From positions 2,278 to 56,042 of the forward strand of contig CADEDV010000023.1 in the NCBI GenBank assembly GCA_902826165.1: a DNA stretch of 53,765 nucleotides. The letters run 5' to 3'. Source of the DNA: an uncultured Bacteroidota bacterium. GTDB taxonomy: Bacteria; Bacteroidota; Bacteroidia; Chitinophagales; Chitinophagaceae. Below are positions 49,501 to 53,765 of this stretch, piece by piece; the stretch's first letter is position 1, and every line of letters begins with the position of its first letter. Both the position numbers and the translations under genes were made by a program. The notes beneath the pieces are model-generated. The model was not told where the DNA came from. It ran no database searches and worked only from the letters and a program-made list of their open reading frames with translations.

Positions 49501-50388
49501 TCAGAAATTCCGCTGCCATTCCCGCTTCAGCAAACCCGCTGACAAATTCTCAGCTACCAGCTGTGCCGACCCGATACAAAGAGCAGCACAAACAGCACCG
49601 AACTGCATACAGGTCTTTATGGGTTTATCCTGCATCCATCCAAAGAGAAAGCCCGAGAAAAAAGCATCCCCTGCCCCGTTGGCATCTGTCATCGGGTAAT
49701 GCAGCAAGGCAGGTTGTTCGATCCATTCACCGGCGGGTGTTAAGGCTGTGGCACCCGCTTTACCGTGCGTACATACAACTAATTTTTTCCCTCCCGAAAT
49801 AAAACGCTGCATCACGGACCTGTAATCCGGGAGATTATCAGAACTGAGATGAATGTATTGAGCAGCATTGATAAAATCGGTATGATAAAAACTTTTGCCA
49901 TCATAATCATGCAGGTCGGTCCATACAGGCTTGCGGGTTTCCAGCACCATTGGTGCCAGGCCACGGCAATAAGAAATAATATTGAGTACAATAATATCAG
50001 CTGCTGCTAATGCAGCTTGTATCGGTTGAACAGAATAAGCAATATGTTCTGAGGATTGGGTGACGAACATAGATATCCTGTTGCCCGTTGCATCCATAAT
50101 ATTGATATGCCGTTCTGTTCCCCCCGGGTCATAATCATAAAAAGCAGGTACGCCTGCTGCGGCAAGATCTTTCTCAATGTATGCACCATAGGCATCTTTT
50201 CCCAGCACACTGTAAAAAATAAGTGGCACACCCAGTTTATGCAGGTTCAGTGCTTTCCCCGAACCGGTGGAACCGGTGCCTTCATGAAAAGCGGCCTGGT
50301 GAATCGTTTGCGGAACCGGTTGCGGCAGTTGCGGCAACTGCACAATATGATCAAAGGTGGTGCCGCCGATAATAAATACTTTCTGCAT
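49501..50388 (-). CDS. PfkB family sugar kinase
   Basis: 295 residues from the ATG at 50388; a 46-residue upstream extension is hydrophobic but lies over the divergent promoter area and is rejected. The family phosphorylates sugars or nucleosides. Signatures: VFIIGGTTFDHIVQLPQLPQ near residue 3, GTGSTGSGKALNLHKLG near residue 38 (substrate-binding Gly-rich block, G-S-G-K-A-x-N), and DANGAGDAFFSGFLFG near residue 242 with the catalytic Asp. Substrate unknown; ribokinase-like is most likely. It is divergent from the thioredoxin gene. Confidence 0.88.
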   Translation of the reverse strand: MQKVFIIGGTTFDHIVQLPQLPQPVPQTIHQAAFHEGTGSTGSGKALNLHKLGVPLIFYSVLGKDAYGAYIEKDLAAAGVPAFYDYDPGGTERHINIMDATGNRISMFVTQSSEHIAYSVQPIQAALAAADIIVLNIISYCRGLAPMVLETRKPVWTDLHDYDGKSFYHTDFINAAQYIHLSSDNLPDYRSVMQRFISGGKKLVVCTHGKAGATALTPAGEWIEQPALLHYPMTDANGAGDAFFSGFLFGWMQDKPIKTCMQFGAVCAALCIGSAQLVAENLSAGLLKREWQRNF

Positions 50389-50465
50389 GCGATACAATTG
50401 AAAGATGAAAATAAGAAAAACAAGAAAAGCTGGTGATGATCCTGTATGAATGGTAATTATAATAG

Positions 50466-50473
50466 TAAGTTTG
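50466..50473 (+). promoter_or_regulatory. -7 promoter element of the TlpA-like gene
   Basis: TAAGTTTG (TAnnTTTG), 33 nt before the ATG at 50506. It lies inside a longer in-frame ORF (start 50446), so it supports the shorter start. Confidence 0.45.
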
Positions 50474-50505
50474 CTTTTCAGTACAGGCAATCCTACAAGA
50501 CAGCT

Positions 50506-51066
50506 ATGCAATTCATTAAAAAACACTGGAGCAATATTCTTTTCGCTTTACTGATAGCCCTGTTGCTGATCCCGCAAACCCGTTTACCCATACAGGTTTT
50601 TATACAACGTTTATTTTCCGGTGCGCCGGGAACTATCAGCAAGGAAAAACAGGATACGCTTACAGCGTATAACTGGCCCTTACAATCGCTTGACGGAAAG
50701 CCAGTCGATTTTTCTTCCTCTTCAGGCAAGGTGATTGTTTTGAATTCCTGGGCCACCTGGTGCCCGCCCTGCCTGGCCGAAATGCCTTCACTGCAAAGCC
50801 TGTATAATGACTATGGCAAAAAGGTTGATTTTTATTTTGTCAGTACTGAAGAAGCATCGGTCCTGCAACAATTCCTGGCCCGGAAAAAATATTCCTTTCC
50901 TGTTTATATAGAAACAACTGCCCCTCCTGCTGTGCTTCAGTCTTCTGCGCTGCCAACTACTTTTGTTATTTCCAAAACAGGAAAGATAGTGATGAAAGAA
51001 ACCGGGGCTGCCGACTGGAACAGCAACAAGGTTCGCCGCCTGCTGGATGCCTTAGTAGCAGAATAG
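50506..51066 (+). CDS. TlpA-like membrane-anchored thioredoxin
   Basis: 186 residues from the ATG at 50506. One N-terminal TM helix (about 9-25, ILFALLIALLLIPQ) places the rest in the periplasm. A thioredoxin fold follows with WCPPC at residues 85-89 (redox Cys pair), NSWATWCPPCLAEMPSLQ, and the cis-Pro region ALPTTFVISKTGKI near residue 150. TlpA/ResA-like proteins reduce disulfides, for example in cytochrome c maturation, and the Ccm genes at 9.9-11.7 kb are a possible client system (inference). Confidence 0.9.
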   Translation: MQFIKKHWSNILFALLIALLLIPQTRLPIQVFIQRLFSGAPGTISKEKQDTLTAYNWPLQSLDGKPVDFSSSSGKVIVLNSWATWCPPCLAEMPSLQSLYNDYGKKVDFYFVSTEEASVLQQFLARKKYSFPVYIETTAPPAVLQSSALPTTFVISKTGKIVMKETGAADWNSNKVRRLLDALVAE

Positions 51067-51160
51067 AAATAATTTCCAGTTGGAGTACTTTTTCATGCAG
51101 TTCACCCCGGCTTTACATTCATTTCATATGCAATCCCTACTTTTAGTTACAAATCAGCGT

Positions 51161-51892
51161 ATGAATAAAAAAGAATTATGGCTGCGGCTGAAAGCTTATC
51201 ATTTTGAGCATATCGTCAGTCCCGGTCTCTGGGATCATATCAATGCCCGGTTTGGAAAAACAGATGCCTCTGTACAGGCTTTTGCCGGGAAGATTGCCCG
51301 TAAGCACCGCTGGAAAAACAAGTTGGCGGTAAGGGCCATTGAAGAGTATAAAAAATTTATTTACCTCGGGCTGGTGAGTGATTTCCTGGTCACACCTTCC
51401 AAAGTCATTGATGTGGTATGGCATGAACATTTATTGTTCAGTAAAGCCTATCGTGATTTTTGCAATGAAGTGATCCGGCAACCTTTTGATCACTATCCCG
51501 AATTAGTGCCGGTGGATGATCAGACAAATCGTTTCAATGCACAATACCAGGATACCATTGAACTGTACCGTAGCGAATTTGGTATTGAACCGCCTGCAGC
51601 TATCTGGGGTAATACCAAGTTTGATAAAGAAAATACGGATATCAACACTATTCAGTCGGCCAAGAAGAAACGCAATAATGGGGATAGTGATGGCGGCGTT
51701 ATTTATTATACGGATACCACGCCGTTGCACTCTTATTTTGATGCCGGTTCCGAAACTTCCTACCCGGAGTTCAGCGGTTATGGCGATGGTGATTTTGGTG
51801 GCGGAGGTGCAGGAGGTGATTTCAGCGATGGAGGAAGTGATAGTGGAGGGGATGGTGGCGGATGCAGTGGGGGCTGTGGCGGTGGTGATTGA
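51161..51892 (+). CDS. Glycine-rich domain (GRDP-like) protein with Gly/Cys-rich tail
   Basis: 243 residues from the ATG at 51161. The N-terminal two thirds (about 20-140) are helical and resemble the glycine-rich-domain-protein family (DUF1399): VIDVVWHEHLLFSKAYRDFC near residue 87, which has the W-H-x-H motif, and IRQPFDHYPELVP near residue 109. A polar linker follows (about 150-205). The last ~40 residues are Gly/Asp/Ser-rich and end in GGGCSGGCGGGD. No signal peptide or TM segment, so it is probably cytoplasmic or exported by an unusual route. Function unknown. It follows the TlpA-like gene after 94 nt. Confidence 0.78.
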   Translation: MNKKELWLRLKAYHFEHIVSPGLWDHINARFGKTDASVQAFAGKIARKHRWKNKLAVRAIEEYKKFIYLGLVSDFLVTPSKVIDVVWHEHLLFSKAYRDFCNEVIRQPFDHYPELVPVDDQTNRFNAQYQDTIELYRSEFGIEPPAAIWGNTKFDKENTDINTIQSAKKKRNNGDSDGGVIYYTDTTPLHSYFDAGSETSYPEFSGYGDGDFGGGGAGGDFSDGGSDSGGDGGGCSGGCGGGD

Positions 51893-52037
51893 TCTGCTGT
51901 GTAAACAGGTCTTGTTGGTTGCGACTAAGACCAAGCCGTTATGCGGTATAAGTGCATCATCTTAAATTGCTTTTATAATCAGCCCTTTCATTTTTTTTTA
52001 CCCCGCTTTCTCCTATTTTTCGCCCACAATATCCTTT

Positions 52038-53411
52038 ATGCAAAAATTCTACGCAGCCCGGCGTTGTGCCACCACTTCATTTTTTACTTCTTCCGCCCGT
52101 TTACTGAGTTTCTTCTTTCTTATTGTACTGTTGCTTTGCCAGCAGACTGTAAAAGCGAATACACTGAACAGTGGAAGTATCGTCATCATCGGTATGAATG
52201 TATACACCGATGAGATCCGGATGGTGCCCTTAGTGAATATCCCCGCCGGCACGGTGATCAAAATAACCGACCGGGGCTGGAACCAGGGTACGGCTAGTTT
52301 TTCCGCTTTTATAACCGGCGACGGCACTATTACCTGGACCACTACCTCCAGTGTGGCAGCAGGTTCCGTATTACGATTAGTGCTGGGCGGTTCCGATAAT
52401 ATACCGGCCACTTCGTTTACTAACCTGTTAACCGGTGGTAACCTGCTGGGACAGATCAGCATCAGTGGTTATACCGTAACTGACCCGATACCTGTATCCG
52501 GCGACCAGTTTTTTATTTACCAGGATGCAGAAGCCAATCCTTATTTTATTTTCGGGGTCAACAGCAGCTTTGGAACCGTGGATGCCCAAAACTGGAATAC
52601 TGTCATCGGGGCTGTTTTGCGAGATTCCTACCTGCCCAACGGAGTTGGCAGCCAGAATGCCCTGACCAATGGCCTCAACGCTATCGGGTTGCATGGTGGC
52701 ACCTCACAAACAGACAATATGCAGTATACCGGTGCCACTTCCGCAGCTGGTGGTTCTGCCTGGTTATCCCGGTTCACTAACCTGGCTAATTGGTCTGGCG
52801 ATAATGTATTGCCCGGAACAACCAGTTCCTCGGTTGGTAATTCTATTTCCATGTTGTCAACGTTACCTGTAAAATTATTATTCTTTACCGCTACACAAAC
52901 CACTGCCGACGGTATCCTGTTACGATGGAAGACAGCAGCCCCGGAAGATGGTTGCCGCTATGAACTGCAACGCAGTATCGGTTCTTCCTTTACTTCGATC
53001 GGTACGCTTGATGGTGATGCGGTGCAAACAGATTTCCAGTTCAGTGATCAATGGACGACCGGTAATGATCAGCAGCAATACCGGTTAAAAATGACAGAAG
53101 CAAACGGATATACCAGTTACAGTCAGCAATTATTGCTGAGCCGTAACAGCGTTGCAACGGCCGGCATCAAAGCATTCCCAAATCCTTTTGCCGGAAAAAT
53201 AAACCTGCAACTTGATTTGCCTAAAGCAGGAACGGTGCGGATTCAGTTGCATTCCATAACGGGTATGCAAGTATATCAACAGCAACTGCAGTTAGGAAAA
53301 GGAAGTTCGGTACTGGCTATTGAACCTGTTACTACTGTTGCCGCTGCTGTTTATTTGCTGACGGTGGAATATGCCGGGCAAACACAGTTAATGAGGCTGA
53401 GCCGGCAATAA
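52038..53411 (+). CDS. Secreted T9SS cargo protein with lamin-tail-like N-terminal domain
   Basis: 457 residues. A long signal peptide (about 1-41, LSFFFLIVLLLCQQTVKA). N-terminal beta domain (about 45-200) with GSIVIIGMNVYTDEIRMVPL and IPAGTVIKITDRGWNQG, the pattern of lamin-tail-like domains in Bacteroidota surface proteins. Then a module beginning LPVKLLFFTATQTTADGILL (about 280-370), and a sorting domain from FPNPFAGKINLQ to LMRLSRQ. It should be secreted by T9SS and kept on the surface or released. It shares the LPVK-type module with the proteins at 35816 and 42520. Confidence 0.83.
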   Translation: MQKFYAARRCATTSFFTSSARLLSFFFLIVLLLCQQTVKANTLNSGSIVIIGMNVYTDEIRMVPLVNIPAGTVIKITDRGWNQGTASFSAFITGDGTITWTTTSSVAAGSVLRLVLGGSDNIPATSFTNLLTGGNLLGQISISGYTVTDPIPVSGDQFFIYQDAEANPYFIFGVNSSFGTVDAQNWNTVIGAVLRDSYLPNGVGSQNALTNGLNAIGLHGGTSQTDNMQYTGATSAAGGSAWLSRFTNLANWSGDNVLPGTTSSSVGNSISMLSTLPVKLLFFTATQTTADGILLRWKTAAPEDGCRYELQRSIGSSFTSIGTLDGDAVQTDFQFSDQWTTGNDQQQYRLKMTEANGYTSYSQQLLLSRNSVATAGIKAFPNPFAGKINLQLDLPKAGTVRIQLHSITGMQVYQQQLQLGKGSSVLAIEPVTTVAAAVYLLTVEYAGQTQLMRLSRQ

Positions 53412-53435
53412 TTAGTTTTAGCCAATAAATGGAAG

Positions 53436-53765
53436 TTACCTGTTGATCGCTGCCGTATCCACCGCCTGGAAGAAATGTGTCAGCATTCCCTCTTTGACTG
53501 TCCATACGTGGGTGGCATTGGCTTTGAAGGCATTACCGGTAGCTTTGTTCGTTCCCTGGTAATAACCCACCATCACTACTTTATTATCTGCACCAAATAT
53601 TTCGGTGACTGCTATATTGAACCCATCAAAGTGAACGGGTAATTGCATGAATACGTTGGTAACGATCGCTTCGGGGCCGATGAATAAACCATCGCCTTGT
53701 ACAAAGGGCATTCCCTTGCATTCGTTCCATTCAATAGCAGGATCAAATAAGGCTAATACTCCCGG
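53436..53765 (-). CDS. SnoaL-like NTF2-fold protein, 5' part beyond the window
   Basis: The - strand frame is open to the right edge (18 codons before the ATG at 53711), so this is the C-terminal ~109 residues. The first visible residues VLALFDPAIEWNECKGMPF are the SnoaL-like start, then FQAVDTAAINR at the end; KATHVWTVKEG-like and HFFQAVDT elements match the NTF2 core. Function unknown; SnoaL-like proteins range from polyketide cyclases to stress proteins. Separate from the DUF4440 gene at 49025. Confidence 0.8.
   Translation of the reverse strand, partial: PGVLALFDPAIEWNECKGMPFVQGDGLFIGPEAIVTNVFMQLPVHFDGFNIAVTEIFGADNKVVMVGYYQGTNKATGNAFKANATHVWTVKEGMLTHFFQAVDTAAINR

Noticed and set aside
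51503-51965. Overlapping ORFs on both strands across the Gly-rich tail
   Set aside because: They come from the low-complexity GGT/GGC repeat that reads as Thr/Ala/Ile- or Val/Ala/Met-rich text in other frames.

Overview
The window reads as a chromosomal segment of a Bacteroidota bacterium, most likely a member of the Chitinophagaceae or a close relative (an inference from gene style, not tested by search). The evidence is: three secreted proteins with type IX secretion (T9SS) C-terminal sorting domains; an ECF sigma factor overlapping a membrane/beta-barrel partner gene; CcmB/C/D genes in Bacteroidota form; an H1-like/SWIB protein; several S9 peptidases; weak Shine-Dalgarno sequences; and many Bacteroidota-type promoter elements (-7 box TAnnTTTG, in the best cases with TTG/TTTG 17-20 nt upstream).

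Layout. 0-1 kb: 3' end of a cyanophycin-synthetase-like ligase and a tRNA-Gln(TTG) with its own promoter and a shared terminator. 1-7.3 kb: a leftward six-gene nucleotide-sugar operon (DegT aminotransferase, UDP-glucose dehydrogenase, UDP-glucuronate decarboxylase, a second UDP-sugar dehydrogenase, rmlC, rmlD). 7.3-11.7 kb: Kdo transferase waaA, a Bacteroidota hypothetical, thymidine kinase, ccmB, ccmC and ccmD. 11.7-18 kb: NAD-type glutamate dehydrogenase, a secreted protein of unknown family, an alpha-oxoamine synthase (sphingolipid/sulfonolipid candidate) and dipeptidyl peptidase IV. 18-22.4 kb: ubiX behind palindromic sites, then a leftward block with an ECF sigma factor and its overlapping transmembrane/barrel partner, an MFS permease and a small membrane protein. 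22.5-25.9 kb: AT-rich orphan genes around a D-lactate-dehydrogenase-like gene; two of the orphans share an upstream element. 25.9-34.2 kb: small housekeeping and envelope genes (DUF1801, MmcQ/YjbR, OmpA-like, prolyl oligopeptidase, MtfA-like peptidase, methyltransferase, VanZ, amidase). 34.2-35.8 kb: a 29-residue membrane ORF, a degenerate repeat, an H1/SWIB protein and a fasciclin protein. 35.8-45.5 kb: two T9SS cargo proteins, fructosamine kinase, formate-THF ligase, a DODA-type dioxygenase, a DoxX-like protein and NADP-type glutamate dehydrogenase. 45.7-53.8 kb: a third S9 peptidase, an exported Hcp-fold protein, a pseudouridine synthase, an NTF2-like protein, a PfkB kinase, a TlpA-like thioredoxin, a Gly/Cys-rich protein, a third T9SS cargo and a partial SnoaL-like gene.

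No complete mobile element, CRISPR array, rRNA or phage gene was seen. The most interesting items are: a 250-residue domain found both alone (13.2 kb) and fused to a T9SS tail (35.8 kb); the sigma-coupled protein that joins an inner-membrane helix to a predicted outer-membrane barrel; the duplicated element before two AT-rich orphan genes; an Hcp-fold protein with a signal peptide and no T6SS; and the very small membrane ORF before the H1-like gene.
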